NCBI GenBank assembly: GCA_964399965.1
Contig: CAYNRX010000001.1
Location: forward strand, 186,001 to 250,000
Direction: 5' to 3'
DNA from: UBA1381 sp964399965
GTDB taxonomy: Bacteria; Bacillota; Clostridia; UBA1381
DNA length: 64,000 bases
The notes below the pieces were generated by a model. It was not told the DNA's origin and made no database searches. It worked only from the letters and a program-made list of their open reading frames with translations. Each line of letters begins with the position of its first letter. The stretch's first letter is position 1. The translations under genes and the position numbers were made by a program. Shown in pieces: positions 23,534 through 33,613 of this stretch.

Positions 23534-26500
23534 TATCCTAAAAAATAGACTGCTTCCGGCCATTCTGTGCTGCTCACTTCTGTTCGCAGGAACCACGATC
23601 CGGGCGGCTGACAGCGATGCGACCGAATACATAGTGGTAACAAAAGACGGTTTTTCAGCAGAAACGGTTATGAACGAAATATGCCGGCGGATAAACGCAG
23701 ATGGGGGATACTGCTACAGCGCGGTATTCAGCGGCTTTTCCCTGACGGCTCCGGCCGGCGCTTATGAGGCTATTGCATCCTCCGAGGGAGTGGCGGCTGT
23801 TTTTCCATCCTCCCAGATGCGCGCCGCTTCCGCAGAACAGGAGGAGACGTCTGCTGCAGCCGTGCTTGACTATGAGGAGAATACGACGGGCTACGAGGGA
23901 CGCGGGCAGGTGATAGCGATCATAGATACCGAATTTGACACCAACCACTATTTTTTCTCCCAAATGCCCGAGCAGCCGCGCCTTTCAAAAGACGATATAA
24001 AGGAGCTGATGACGGAAAACGAGTTCAATATCGATGTTTCCGCCAATCAAGTCTACAAGAATGAAAAAATACCGTTCGTTTACAATTACGCGACCGCCAG
24101 CTCCGACACCTTTGACAGCGAGCTTAGCGAGGTACACGGTACGCACGTTGCGGGAATAGCAGCCGGGAACGGCGGCAGTATGCCTGACGGCTCTCCTTAT
24201 GAAGGCACCGCTTCCCAAGCGCAGCTTGTCCTGATGGCTATTTCCGACAACGGGCTGATCTCGGACGCCGCCGCTTTGGCCGCAGTTGACGATGCAGTAA
24301 AATTGGGTGTGGACGCCATCAACCTCAGCTTCGGCGCAGACAGCGTTTCCTCCACCGCCTTCCCCCTGGAAGAGCTTATATATGAAAACGTGCGCGAAGC
24401 CGGGATATACATTTCCACCTCCAGCGGAAACACCGGCCGCGGGCAGAATATGCAGCCGCCATCAACAGAAAACATCGACTACGCCACACTCGGCATCCCC
24501 GGCTCATATTCATCAACGACTGCGGTCGGCTCTATCGATACCAGTTTTCATCAGGAGGCCGTCAAGATAATGAAACTCGGCAACGGCAGCGAGGTCAAGT
24601 ACACGGACAGAAATAAGGAAACGGCTTTTGATTCCGCCTTTTCCGACAAGCTGTATCCCTATGTATACTGCGGTTTCGGCGAACTGGAGGAAATACAGGA
24701 TATCGAAGGGAAGATCGCCCTTGTTATTTACACCGAGGATACTGACGTGGCAAAGGTGACGCAAATAGTATTCGGCTCCGGCGGACTGGGGATAGTGTTC
24801 TGGGGCACCGGAGACCGCATGGGAGAAATCCCAGTAATGTCCGACTTGCCTATAGCATATGTGACGCGCTCTGAGGGCGTGAAGCTGTTCCGTTCACATT
24901 CGCAGAGCCTTCGCACCACAGGCGAGATACGATACGAAAACTACGAAGAAGACGGCGGCGGAGAAATATCTTATTTTTCCAGCTACGGCACGACAGGCGA
25001 CTTAGAGCTAAAGCCGGAGCTTACCGCTCCCGGCGGATATATCTATTCCTCGATCCCCGACGACGAATACGTATATATGTCCGGCACCTCTATGGCTGCC
25101 CCGTTTGCTGCGGGAGCGGCGGCCGTTATAGGCGAATATATAGACGGCAAACCCTTTTCCGCCCGCTATAACAACCTGCGCGGGAGCGAGCAGGTCGATC
25201 TTACCGAATCTCTCCTGATGTCAACGGCAGATATCGTCCGTCAGGAAAACGGCGCTGCCTATTCGCCGCGCGTACAGGGAGCAGGCTTGATAAATATAAA
25301 CGACGCCGTGCGCACCCCGGCAGTCCTGATCGGCGATAACAACCGTTCAAAGCTCAGTCTCGGCGACGGACTGCAAAACGAGTTCAGCTTTACTTTTACG
25401 GTCAGAAATCTCACTGACAGCGCGCTCCACTACCGCACGTCCGCGGAGCTTATGACCGATGGCGCGGAGGACGGCCTTATAAGCAACACCGTACCATTTC
25501 CATCAAAAGTCGTCATGCCCGAAAACATAACGGTCGCGCCCAGAGGCGAGACCGAGGTCACGGCCATGGTATTTCTGGACGAGGAGTTCACATATGAAAA
25601 CTCTCTCGAGTTTACAAACGGTTTCTTCATTGACGGGTATGTACATCTTGAAGATCCCGAGGGCGAAGATCCGGCGTTGAGTATGCCGTTTACCGGCTTC
25701 TTCGGCGACTGGGATAAGGCTCCCATGTTCGGCGATACGCTCTATGATGACAACAGTCTTTTCAATATAGAAGAGGATAACTTTTCTGTGGGAACGCTGC
25801 TTATATCCGGGGCCTCGCTCATGGGGGCAAATATGTTCACGGATGATCTTTACGCTAAAAGGGAGCTTATCGCTCTCTCGCCGAACAACATGGGCACGGG
25901 CGATTCCGTGCTGATGCTGCTATCACCGCTACGGTCGGCCGACAGGATAAAAGCCGTAGTAACTGATAAGGACGGCAGCACCGTTATCGAGCAGGCTATG
26001 GATACTCCGTGTGTGAAATACACCGGCAGCCTGTACACGATAAACGGCTGGAGCGCACTTGACGATGGCGAATATACTCTGACAGTTTGGGGTGATTATT
26101 TCCATGAGCAGGAACTAGAACCCGTATACAGCGAAGACGGTAGCAAAACAACGCCGTTTGAGAATTGGCTGGCTGCTTATCTTGAACAACTCCACCCTAC
26201 CAACGGTGAGGATATCCAGCCGCCGGACAACGATTACGACAGCTCATACTCTCTTCCGATCATTATCGACAGAGAGCTCCCGCACATAGATTCCCTCACA
26301 GAGGAAAACGGCCTGCTCACAGCCGAGGTTTCCGACAATCACTACATACAAGCCGTTACTTTGAGCTGGCGGGACTCAGACGGTATACTGCAGCAGCAGA
26401 CCGAGACCTTCACCGACATCGAAAAAACTGGTGAAAGGAACGAAGTTACCGCTGAGTTTTCCCTGGAAGGCGTAGACATAGACAGCGCAGCGGTACACGT

Positions 26501-26879
26501 TTTTGATTACGCAATGAATACCACCGTAGAAAATCTCCGCGGCCAAGCGAGCGATGTGACGGCGCAGGTGGAAAGCGTCCAGCGCCTTTCGGGCATGACG
26601 TATGCCGCCTATTCTGTGAGTGCTCAGCTGCCGGAACCGGAGGTGCGCGATTTCGTGCTGGTATTCTACGATGGTAACGGCAAGCTGATAGGACAGCTTA
26701 TCTCAAGCGCAGAACTCAAGCCCGGCGAGACAACTCTGGTCGAATTCCGCGGTTTTCAGGATACTCAAGGGACAGCGCAGATGAGACTTTTCTGCCGCCG
26801 CGACGGCGGACTGGAACTGTGTGCCGACAACAAGACGTACAGTCTCCCGTGGCTGGGGAACAACATGCCGGTCGGATGA
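23523..26879 (+). CDS. Secreted subtilisin-like serine protease (S8, lactocepin/C5a-peptidase type)
   Basis: A 1118-residue secreted endopeptidase. The signal peptide is at ~1-28 (LLPAILCCSLLFAGTTIRAA), a short I9-like propeptide follows, then the catalytic domain with Asp in AIIDTEFD (~135), His in VHGTHVAGIAAG (~206) and Ser in MSGTSMAAPFAAG (~521). The 300-residue gap between His and Ser holds a protease-associated (PA) insert, as in lactocepins. Fn3-like and beta-sandwich domains fill the C-terminal half. No LPXTG, S-layer or terminal membrane helix is seen, so it is probably released or loosely bound. The start at 23523 (MKNNIL) has a CGGAGG site inside the preceding small gene. Role: protein nutrition or maturation of surface proteins. 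Confidence 0.92.
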   Translation: MKNNILKNRLLPAILCCSLLFAGTTIRAADSDATEYIVVTKDGFSAETVMNEICRRINADGGYCYSAVFSGFSLTAPAGAYEAIASSEGVAAVFPSSQMRAASAEQEETSAAAVLDYEENTTGYEGRGQVIAIIDTEFDTNHYFFSQMPEQPRLSKDDIKELMTENEFNIDVSANQVYKNEKIPFVYNYATASSDTFDSELSEVHGTHVAGIAAGNGGSMPDGSPYEGTASQAQLVLMAISDNGLISDAAALAAVDDAVKLGVDAINLSFGADSVSSTAFPLEELIYENVREAGIYISTSSGNTGRGQNMQPPSTENIDYATLGIPGSYSSTTAVGSIDTSFHQEAVKIMKLGNGSEVKYTDRNKETAFDSAFSDKLYPYVYCGFGELEEIQDIEGKIALVIYTEDTDVAKVTQIVFGSGGLGIVFWGTGDRMGEIPVMSDLPIAYVTRSEGVKLFRSHSQSLRTTGEIRYENYEEDGGGEISYFSSYGTTGDLELKPELTAPGGYIYSSIPDDEYVYMSGTSMAAPFAAGAAAVIGEYIDGKPFSARYNNLRGSEQVDLTESLLMSTADIVRQENGAAYSPRVQGAGLININDAVRTPAVLIGDNNRSKLSLGDGLQNEFSFTFTVRNLTDSALHYRTSAELMTDGAEDGLISNTVPFPSKVVMPENITVAPRGETEVTAMVFLDEEFTYENSLEFTNGFFIDGYVHLEDPEGEDPALSMPFTGFFGDWDKAPMFGDTLYDDNSLFNIEEDNFSVGTLLISGASLMGANMFTDDLYAKRELIALSPNNMGTGDSVLMLLSPLRSADRIKAVVTDKDGSTVIEQAMDTPCVKYTGSLYTINGWSALDDGEYTLTVWGDYFHEQELEPVYSEDGSKTTPFENWLAAYLEQLHPTNGEDIQPPDNDYDSSYSLPIIIDRELPHIDSLTEENGLLTAEVSDNHYIQAVTLSWRDSDGILQQQTETFTDIEKTGERNEVTAEFSLEGVDIDSAAVHVFDYAMNTTVENLRGQASDVTAQVESVQRLSGMTYAAYSVSAQLPEPEVRDFVLVFYDGNGKLIGQLISSAELKPGETTLVEFRGFQDTQGTAQMRLFCRRDGGLELCADNKTYSLPWLGNNMPVG

Positions 26880-26942
26880 TAATTCTATAGTAAGAGATAT
26901 ACAAAAATTCCGATGATTTCTTTCGATAATCAGATATTCTAT

Positions 26943-26973
26943 ACAAAACCCCTGTTGGATCAGGGATTTTTGT
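26943..26973 (+). terminator. Terminator after the subtilase gene
   Basis: Stem ACAAAACCCCTG with CAGGGATTTTTGT around the loop TTGGAT. The T-run is part of the right arm. Confidence 0.7.
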
Positions 26974-27040
26974 GTTACAATTATTAATAAGTATATCGGG
27001 CTTTGTCAGCCTTAAAAAAAGAAGAAAGAGAGGATCAAAA

Positions 27041-30000
27041 ATGGACAAGAAAAGGATGTTGGCGGCAGTTTCGGCCGGAGCTATCGCCCTGTCGGCCGTA
27101 TCGGTATTTGCCCAGTATGAGCAGTACACAAGCGGCGATGGCATGACGCTGGGGCATTACACCGATCCCTTCAACGAAGCAGACCGTGCGGAAACGGAAC
27201 GGCTTTATGCTGAACGGCCGAAAATGGAGAGACAGTATGACGATCTGTCACGCGGGCTTGTCGCTGTTCCCGGCGAAGGCGGTACGCTTGTCAGCTGGCG
27301 ATTTTTAGGCACAGATTCCGACAGCCTGTGCTACAATCTGTACCGAAACGGAGAAAAACTCAACAGCGAACCGCTCAATGCGTCAAGCTACTTCGATATA
27401 GGCGCTCCCGCAGGAGCTTCTTACCGGCTTGTGGAGCTGGATGCAGCAGGCGCCGAGACCGAAGCTGTTTCGGAGACGACCGCTTGGGCGGATAATTACA
27501 TATCGTTTAATGTTACCGAGCGCGAGGGCTATAACATTGACGATGGAGCGGCGGCAGACCTTGACGGAGACGGCGAGTTTGAGATACTTCTCAGACGCAC
27601 TCCCAGCATGGATGTTGATACGCGTACGACATATCCGCTTATCGAAGCATACGAGATGGACGGGACGCATATGTGGACGATAGATATCGGCCCCAACGAG
27701 ATAAATGAGGTAGATATAAACATCCTTGCCTATGATTTAAACGGCGATGGTAAATCGGAGGTAGTCCTGCGCTCCTTCGAGGGTACCAAGGACGGCACCG
27801 GAGCAGAAATAGGCGACACCAACAACGATGGTATCACCGACTATTCACAAAACAAGGACAACCTGGCGATCTTCCAGGACAGGCAGTATATCGTATCCAC
27901 TCCCGAATTTTTGTCGGTATATGACGGCGCAAGCGGAGCAGAGATCACAAGGACAGAGCTTCTTCCCAAACGGGAACCGCTGTCAGAGTGGTCGTACAAC
28001 TACACCGATACAGGCAGACTTACCAAAAGAGCCAGTCATTATCTGTTTGGCGTAGCCTATCTGGACGGAGTAACGCCGAGCGTAGTAATGGTGAGAGGAG
28101 CCTGGGACAACGTACGCGCAGCCGCCTGGCATATGGAGGACAATAGCCTCGTTGTTGACTGGGAATGCCTGACGGAAAACAAGGACGACGATAACAGCAT
28201 CTACGGCGCCTGCAACCATAATCTCACGGTCGCAGACGTGGATTTCGACGGCAAAGACGAAATACTTTCAGGCCCCATGGCGATAGACGATGACGGCAGC
28301 CAGATGTATGCTACACAGGCGATAGACAATGACGGCAATGTGCAAAAGCTCCTGCACGGGGACGCCTTTGACGTAGCCAAGATGGATCCCGATTTCAACG
28401 GTTATCTCGTATGGGCATGTCATGAAAATTCGCCGCTGATGGCCAATGTCGACATGCATGACGCCCGCACCGGCCAGGTGGCCTGGGGTTACGGCAAAAA
28501 CAAGGATACCGGCAGAAGCCGCTCCGGCGACATTGACCCCAACTTCCGCGGCCACGAGGTATGGGCCTCCACAGCAACAGTGCCCTCCACCTTTGATGAC
28601 GAGCCCATCATCGATGGAGCATGGAACGAGATAGACTTCCGCAATCCTGACGGTTCGGTAGCGGTGACCGGGTCATTGCCCGTAAACTTCAAGGTATACT
28701 GGGATGGCGACCTCCTGAGCGAATTTTTGGACGGCGTTACCGTATCCAAGTGGAACTGGGAGGATAAGACTGTCGATATCCTGATGGAGGAGACCGAATG
28801 CGCCTCCAACAGCGGGACGAAGGCTGTCCCCTGCCTATCCGCCGACCTCATGGGAGACTGGCGCGAAGAGATAGTGTGGAAAACAGCAGATGAAAAATCG
28901 ATACGTATATATTCAACTGCTATCCCCACATCATACAAAATACCAACCCTGATGCATGATCCGTACTACAGAGCATCTGTGGCAATACAAAACAACCATT
29001 ATAACCAGCCGCCCAATGTAAGCTATTATCTGGGAGCGGAAACGACCGAAGTCCCGATATTTGAGGGGTACGTGATGAGGGACGGCCAGAAAGTCACCAA
29101 TCCGGACCTCACCGGCAGTCACGGCACCTACGCGATACACAGCGGCTCTGCTGGAACCTTCAGCATGAAGCTGCTTGTCGGCAGCCCCAACGCGATAGTG
29201 GGCAACAGCGTAGTAAAAATAGACGAGGCGGATGAGAATGTTGTGCCTATGATAACGAACGACCGCACCCTTGTTCCGGTACGCTTTATCGCCGAAAGCC
29301 TGGGCATGTCAGTTGATTACGATCACGAAAGCCGACTGGTCACTCTTGACGGCAACGGATATACCGTAAAGATGACGCTTGACAGCACGGAATACACGGT
29401 AAATGACCGGCCGTTCACCCTTGATGTGCCGGCGCAGTCAATAAACGACCGTACAATGATACCTTTGAGGGCAATGGCAGAGGCCGTTGGTATGCAGGTA
29501 GAATGGGACGGAGATAACCAGCTGATATATCTGGGCAAGCATCCCTTCTACGATGCGGGCGATACCCCGAGATTAGTCGAGGCCATGACGACCGGTACGA
29601 TGCCCTCCCCCACTCCCGAGCCAACTCCGGAGCCGACTGAGGATCCGACGCTTTCGGCCGAGTTCACTGAATACACCGATTCCGAAGGTAACAGCTGGAA
29701 ACTGTACGTGGATGAGGATTTTGAATCCTACTCCCTCGGCGATGCGGCGGGCTGGGCAGGAACCAAGCCTGCTCCTCTGGACAGCATAGGAGTTATCGAG
29801 GGCAATGGCGGCCAAGCGATGGGGATTTCCGGTTCCTCCAAGGGTAACAGGAACGCCGTTTACACAGCTCCTTTCCCTGTAGGCGGAACGACTCTTATCG
29901 AATTTGACTGGAAGCCGGGTGAATGCACCGGCGGTTCCTCCTACGGCGAGCTGCGTCTGGCAGACAGCACCGGCAAGGTATTCTTGGGCTTTAAAACCAT

Positions 30001-30313
30001 GCCCGGCAGCGAGCTTCAATATTCGACAGGCGGCTCCATCTCCAACGGCGGTTTGGAAACGGCTCCCTGGCAGAATATCGGCGTTGGTTTCAAGGACGAT
30101 AAATATTACCACTTTGCAATAGAGGCGGATTTCGACAAAAAAGTTTGCAACGTGACCGTTACCAGCGGCTCTACAACAGGGCGGATAACCGATATGGCGT
30201 TTGACGGCGCAATCGATTTTGCTTCAATAGAAGTTCTGGCAGTACGTCAGGAAAAGAATTTTGAATGGGCGACCGAGATAGATAATTTGAAAATCGGAGA
30301 GCCAAATGCATAA
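27041..30313 (+). CDS. Secreted rhamnogalacturonan lyase (PL11) with stalk and C-terminal beta-sandwich modules
   Basis: Cleaves the rhamnogalacturonan I backbone by beta-elimination outside the cell. The protein has 1090 residues: signal peptide ~1-25 (MDKKRMLAAVSAGAIALS), then the PL11 N-terminal beta domain (GTLVSWRFLGTDSDSLCYN) and eight-bladed propeller with Ca-binding-like repeats (DGAAADLDGDGEFE, DVDFDGKDE, WDGDLLSEFLDG) to ~residue 700. A copper-amine-oxidase-N-like stalk domain follows (RTLVPVRFIAESLGMSV, RTMIPLRAMAEAVGMQV; ~715-845), then a PTPEP linker (~856-870) and a jelly-roll module of ~200 residues also seen in other secreted proteins here. I chose ATG 27041, which has a GAGAGG site, over an upstream in-frame start. 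Confidence 0.94.
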   Translation: MDKKRMLAAVSAGAIALSAVSVFAQYEQYTSGDGMTLGHYTDPFNEADRAETERLYAERPKMERQYDDLSRGLVAVPGEGGTLVSWRFLGTDSDSLCYNLYRNGEKLNSEPLNASSYFDIGAPAGASYRLVELDAAGAETEAVSETTAWADNYISFNVTEREGYNIDDGAAADLDGDGEFEILLRRTPSMDVDTRTTYPLIEAYEMDGTHMWTIDIGPNEINEVDINILAYDLNGDGKSEVVLRSFEGTKDGTGAEIGDTNNDGITDYSQNKDNLAIFQDRQYIVSTPEFLSVYDGASGAEITRTELLPKREPLSEWSYNYTDTGRLTKRASHYLFGVAYLDGVTPSVVMVRGAWDNVRAAAWHMEDNSLVVDWECLTENKDDDNSIYGACNHNLTVADVDFDGKDEILSGPMAIDDDGSQMYATQAIDNDGNVQKLLHGDAFDVAKMDPDFNGYLVWACHENSPLMANVDMHDARTGQVAWGYGKNKDTGRSRSGDIDPNFRGHEVWASTATVPSTFDDEPIIDGAWNEIDFRNPDGSVAVTGSLPVNFKVYWDGDLLSEFLDGVTVSKWNWEDKTVDILMEETECASNSGTKAVPCLSADLMGDWREEIVWKTADEKSIRIYSTAIPTSYKIPTLMHDPYYRASVAIQNNHYNQPPNVSYYLGAETTEVPIFEGYVMRDGQKVTNPDLTGSHGTYAIHSGSAGTFSMKLLVGSPNAIVGNSVVKIDEADENVVPMITNDRTLVPVRFIAESLGMSVDYDHESRLVTLDGNGYTVKMTLDSTEYTVNDRPFTLDVPAQSINDRTMIPLRAMAEAVGMQVEWDGDNQLIYLGKHPFYDAGDTPRLVEAMTTGTMPSPTPEPTPEPTEDPTLSAEFTEYTDSEGNSWKLYVDEDFESYSLGDAAGWAGTKPAPLDSIGVIEGNGGQAMGISGSSKGNRNAVYTAPFPVGGTTLIEFDWKPGECTGGSSYGELRLADSTGKVFLGFKTMPGSELQYSTGGSISNGGLETAPWQNIGVGFKDDKYYHFAIEADFDKKVCNVTVTSGSTTGRITDMAFDGAIDFASIEVLAVRQEKNFEWATEIDNLKIGEPNA

Positions 30314-30323
30314 AACAATAATC

Positions 30324-30350
30324 AAAGGGCGTGCCAAAATCACGCCCTTT
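30324..30350 (+). other. Intergenic hairpin between PL11 and the propeller gene
   Basis: 10-bp stem AAAGGGCGTG/CACGCCCTTT with a 7-base loop, not followed by T. It may protect or attenuate the transcript rather than end it. Confidence 0.55.
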
Positions 30351-30380
30351 GGTATGCCACAAATGAAAGGATACAGCAAT

Positions 30381-31454
30381 ATGAAACTCACAAAAATTCT
30401 CGACAGCGAATATTCTACACTTCTGGGCATGAACGGCGGCATGGTGGAAAGCCCGGACGGAAAACAGATAATATACGCTGCCAAAAAAGATATAAACAGT
30501 CCCAAGGGGGAACTGCGTCTGTGTTCGGCCGATCTCACGAACCACCGAACAATAGCCGAGATCGACTGCCCCAACCATAACGGCCCTTCGGCGACCTTTT
30601 TAAACGATAAAGAGGTGGTGTTTCGCGAAGTAAAGGACAATATGTCCGCCTTTTATATCATGGACACAGAAACACTCAAGCTGCGCTTTAGGATAGCAGC
30701 CAAGGAAAGCCACTGCGGCGAAAACGGCATCTATCCGTTCTCGGTATCGGCAGAATATCTGGATAAAAATCCCCAGTACCCGCAGATATCGCATTGCGGG
30801 ATATACCTTTTGGATCTATCCACCGGCAACATTCGGCTGGCTGTAAGCGAGGAGCAGCTTCTGGAGCTGGTAAAAAGCCACGGACTGACGCCGACCGAAA
30901 CCACAGCTTCGGTGAGCCATGTCCAGCTGAATCCCTCCGCCACCTCGATAATGATGCGCATGAGCGTCAAAGAATGCCCGGTATTCGGCGCTTTGGGCTG
31001 CTTCGACCTCGATACGGGAAAAACTCATCTTATCCCCGACAAGCCGGTGCACCAGCTCTGGTTCGATGATGAAACATATATGGCGACTCGCCAATTCTAC
31101 CGCAACGGCCGCATAGAGATGGATTCGAGCTATATCGCCCGTTTTTCCAAGGACGGAGAGGAGCTGGAGATCCTGGGCGGAATATCCAATCACATGGACG
31201 CTGATCCTACCCGGACGTTGTTTGCCGGCGACCGCTGCTACCCAGGCTATTCGACCGATGTGTCTGTTTATCATCGCGGTAATAAAACACCGGCGGCGGT
31301 ATTTGAAATCCCGCATTTCGAGGAGATCGTTTGGAAAAAGCAGGTTCATCCCAACCCATCATTTTCACGCAACGGCCGGCGGCTGTACTTTAACCGCCCC
31401 TGCAGCGACGACAAGACCGAAGCGGTATTTGCCGATATTGCCGAGCTTTATTGA
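30381..31454 (+). CDS. Cytoplasmic beta-propeller protein resembling oligogalacturonate lyase (PL22)
   Basis: About 357 residues without signal peptide. Repeating blades can be seen (GGMVESPDGKQIIYAA, LRLCSADLTNHRTIAEI, CGIYLLDLSTGNIRLAV, LGCFDLDTGKTHLI), as in TolB-like and PL22 proteins. HMDADPTRTLFAGDR and HPNPSFSRNGRRLYFNRP resemble the region of PL22 that holds the Mn ligands and precedes the end of the fold. If so, it would split unsaturated digalacturonate inside the cell. Start 30381 follows a GAAAGGA site. It lies downstream of the PL11 gene, separated only by a non-terminating hairpin, and is probably in the same transcript. The propeller is well supported, the lyase activity less so. 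Confidence 0.65.
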   Translation: MKLTKILDSEYSTLLGMNGGMVESPDGKQIIYAAKKDINSPKGELRLCSADLTNHRTIAEIDCPNHNGPSATFLNDKEVVFREVKDNMSAFYIMDTETLKLRFRIAAKESHCGENGIYPFSVSAEYLDKNPQYPQISHCGIYLLDLSTGNIRLAVSEEQLLELVKSHGLTPTETTASVSHVQLNPSATSIMMRMSVKECPVFGALGCFDLDTGKTHLIPDKPVHQLWFDDETYMATRQFYRNGRIEMDSSYIARFSKDGEELEILGGISNHMDADPTRTLFAGDRCYPGYSTDVSVYHRGNKTPAAVFEIPHFEEIVWKKQVHPNPSFSRNGRRLYFNRPCSDDKTEAVFADIAELY

Positions 31455-31492
31455 TACTCTGCTGTTTGGCTGATTTTTCCATAATGCTTTTT

Positions 31493-31540
31493 ATACCGTT
31501 TGTATGCGGCCCGGTGCCACTTACAAACGGTATTTTTTTG
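31493..31540 (+). terminator. Terminator after the propeller gene
   Basis: 12-bp stem ATACCGTTTGTA (31493-31504) with its complement at 31522-31533, followed by seven T. Confidence 0.88.
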
Positions 31541-31570
31541 TAAAATTTTTAATTTTTTAAAAAAATCCTC

Positions 31571-31611
31571 TTGACAAACACCGCCATGCTGTGTATACTG
31601 TATATATACAG
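31571..31611 (+). promoter_or_regulatory. Promoter and autoregulatory operator of the GntR-ABC operon
   Basis: TTGACA (31571-31576), a 17-base spacer and TATACT (31594-31599). The perfect palindrome CTGTATATATACAG (31598-31611) covers the end of the -10 box and the start site. A further ACTACAGTAT follows. This is where a YtrA-type repressor would bind its own operon. Confidence 0.75.
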
Positions 31612-31644
31612 AGACTACAGTATTAACAGAAATGGAGGCCTGAT

Positions 31645-32022
31645 ATGTATATAATTTTATCAAACACTTCTGACGTCCCGATATATCAGCAGATAGCCGA
31701 TGGGGTAAGGAACAACATTGTTTCAGGAAGCCTTGCCCCGGGAGACGCTCTGCCATCGATACGCTCTCTTGCCAGAGATCTTGGCGTGAGCGTTATCACG
31801 ACCAAGCACGCGTATGAGCTGCTGGAAACTCAGGGCTACATCACGACTACTCCTCAGCGCGGTTCCGTTGTCTCTGCCAGAAGTGCCGCTCTTGCCGCAG
31901 AGCACAGGCGCGCGGCGATGGAACAGAAGATCCTTGAGGCGATGGACGCGGCAAAGGAACTGGGGATAGATGAAGACGAATTTATAGAAATAGTACGGGA
32001 ACTTTTTAGGGAGGGATTGTAA
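31645..32022 (+). CDS. GntR-family regulator, YtrA subfamily
   Basis: A 125-residue repressor. The winged helix-turn-helix occupies residues ~10-80, with PIYQQIADGVRNNIVSGSL, PGDALPSIRSLARDLGVS and TTKHAYELLETQGYI. Only a short helical tail of ~40 residues follows, the mark of the YtrA class, which usually controls an ABC transporter in the same operon. That is exactly the situation here: its stop overlaps the ATPase start by one base. The inducer is unknown; cell-envelope stress or antibiotics are usual for relatives. Confidence 0.93.
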   Translation: MYIILSNTSDVPIYQQIADGVRNNIVSGSLAPGDALPSIRSLARDLGVSVITTKHAYELLETQGYITTTPQRGSVVSARSAALAAEHRRAAMEQKILEAMDAAKELGIDEDEFIEIVRELFREGL

Positions 32023-32885
32023 TGAATGCGATAGAAATTCGAAGCATGGTGAAGATTTTCCCGGGATTTTCAATAGAAAATTTAAACCTCGATATCGCCG
32101 CCGGCTGCATAACCGGGATAGTCGGCAAAAACGGCGCCGGGAAAACCACGCTTATAAAAGCTATGATCGGAGCTATACCGCTTGACAACGGCCGGATAAG
32201 CGTTCTGGGAAAGGATCTTTGGAAAAATGAAGTTGCGATCAAGCAGGAGCTGGGCGTATCGCTTGACGCCGGACGTTTTTACAGAGGCATAACTACAAAG
32301 GCCATGAAAAACATGGTGCGGCCGTTTTACAAAAATTGGGATGAAGCCTTGTTTGACAGCTATATGAAACGCTTTGAGATACCGTACAACAGGAAAACAG
32401 AGACCCTGTCATACGGTATGCGCGCCAAATTCGGCGCAGCCCTTGCCCTTTCGCATCATCCGAAGATACTGATAATGGATGAACCGTCCTCCGGGCTTGA
32501 CCCGCTGGCGCGCGAGGAGCTTCTGGACATTATCGCCGAGATAATTGACAAGGAAGATATCACGGTGATACTCTCAACTCATATCACCTCCGATCTTGAC
32601 CGCACCGCCGACTATATTGTTGTTATGGATGACGGAAAAATCGCTCTTGCCGGTGAAAAGGATAGCACTTTAGATTCCCACCGTTTGGTAAAGGGCGGCG
32701 AGCTGACAGAGGAGATGACGCGGTATCTGATCGGCTGGAAAAAAGGCAGATACGGTTTTGAGGGACTTACCGCACGCGGCGCTGATTTTAAAAGCCTGTT
32801 CCCCTCCTGCACAGTCGAAAAACCGGTCATTGAGGATATAATGAGATTTTATTCCACGAGAAAGGAGGAGACAGAGAATGCTTAA
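32022..32885 (+). CDS. ABC transporter ATP-binding protein (YtrB-like)
   Basis: A 287-residue ATPase with Walker A GIVGKNGAGKTTLIKAMIG, signature LSYGMRAKFG, Walker B KILIMDEPSSGLDP and switch His in VILSTHITSDLDR. The C-terminal ~70 residues are a variable domain. It overlaps both its neighbours and must work with the membrane protein encoded next. The operon resembles YtrA-type export systems. Confidence 0.94.
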   Translation: MNAIEIRSMVKIFPGFSIENLNLDIAAGCITGIVGKNGAGKTTLIKAMIGAIPLDNGRISVLGKDLWKNEVAIKQELGVSLDAGRFYRGITTKAMKNMVRPFYKNWDEALFDSYMKRFEIPYNRKTETLSYGMRAKFGAALALSHHPKILIMDEPSSGLDPLAREELLDIIAEIIDKEDITVILSTHITSDLDRTADYIVVMDDGKIALAGEKDSTLDSHRLVKGGELTEEMTRYLIGWKKGRYGFEGLTARGADFKSLFPSCTVEKPVIEDIMRFYSTRKEETENA

Positions 32886-33495
32886 GCTTATATGGAACGA
32901 CATAAAGCTCTATAAAACCGGCTTGCTGTTTATCCTGTTTTACGCGCTCATATTTTTAGTGGGGTTCAACAGAGCAAACGCCTTTTCAATGTCGATAGGC
33001 ATGTTTGCCGTGTATATGTTTACAATAGGGATACTGAATATTGAGGAGCGCGATGGGATAGACTTGCTGCATCGCTATCTGCCGGTCACGATAAAAGAGA
33101 TCGTCGGTGCAAAATACACCGAATGCATTATTATAAGCATAGCTTATGCCGTTGTCGCGTTCATCATCCAGGCTGCGATCTCTCTTTTTACGGCCGGACG
33201 TGTGGATGCCGGGGAGATATTGCCCAGGATTTTATTCACTGTAAGCGCTTCGCTGATGTTCTGCTCCGTAACGATACCGCTGATATATAAATTTGGGCTT
33301 GTGAAATCACGTATAATCGGTGTGATAATTTTCGCTTTTATCATTGCCGCGATGACGGCCGCGGGAAGCATCGGCATGTTCTATCGCGGGCCGTTCGACT
33401 TCGGCGCATTATATATTTTGTCGCTTATCCCGGCGGCGGCCGCCATTGCGGTGTCCTATTCTCTGTCTCTTCGCATATACCGCAAAAAGGGATAA
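32878..33495 (+). CDS. ABC-2 type membrane subunit
   Basis: A 205-residue integral membrane protein with about six hydrophobic helices, starting MLKLIWNDIKLYKTGLLFI. ERDGIDLLHRYLPVTIKEIVGAKY in the first loop is typical of ABC-2 permeases paired with YtrB-like ATPases. A GGAGGAG site lies inside the preceding gene, which it overlaps by eight bases. It is probably a homodimer. The substrate is unknown. Confidence 0.88.
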   Translation: MLKLIWNDIKLYKTGLLFILFYALIFLVGFNRANAFSMSIGMFAVYMFTIGILNIEERDGIDLLHRYLPVTIKEIVGAKYTECIIISIAYAVVAFIIQAAISLFTAGRVDAGEILPRILFTVSASLMFCSVTIPLIYKFGLVKSRIIGVIIFAFIIAAMTAAGSIGMFYRGPFDFGALYILSLIPAAAAIAVSYSLSLRIYRKKG

Positions 33496-33524
33496 AAACT
33501 ATCCGCCGCTTTCATCACAGACGA

Positions 33525-33571
33525 AAAAGCGCACTCGGAATACAAACATGAAGTACGCCGAGTGCGCTTTT
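33525..33571. terminator. Bidirectional terminator between the ABC operon and the GH42 gene
   Basis: 14-bp inverted repeat AAAAGCGCACTCGG (33525-33538) with its complement at 33558-33571. Confidence 0.85.
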
Positions 33572-33613
33572 ATTATGCCTCTAAGATCAAACAGCCCTAA
33601 GCAATCCTGTTAT

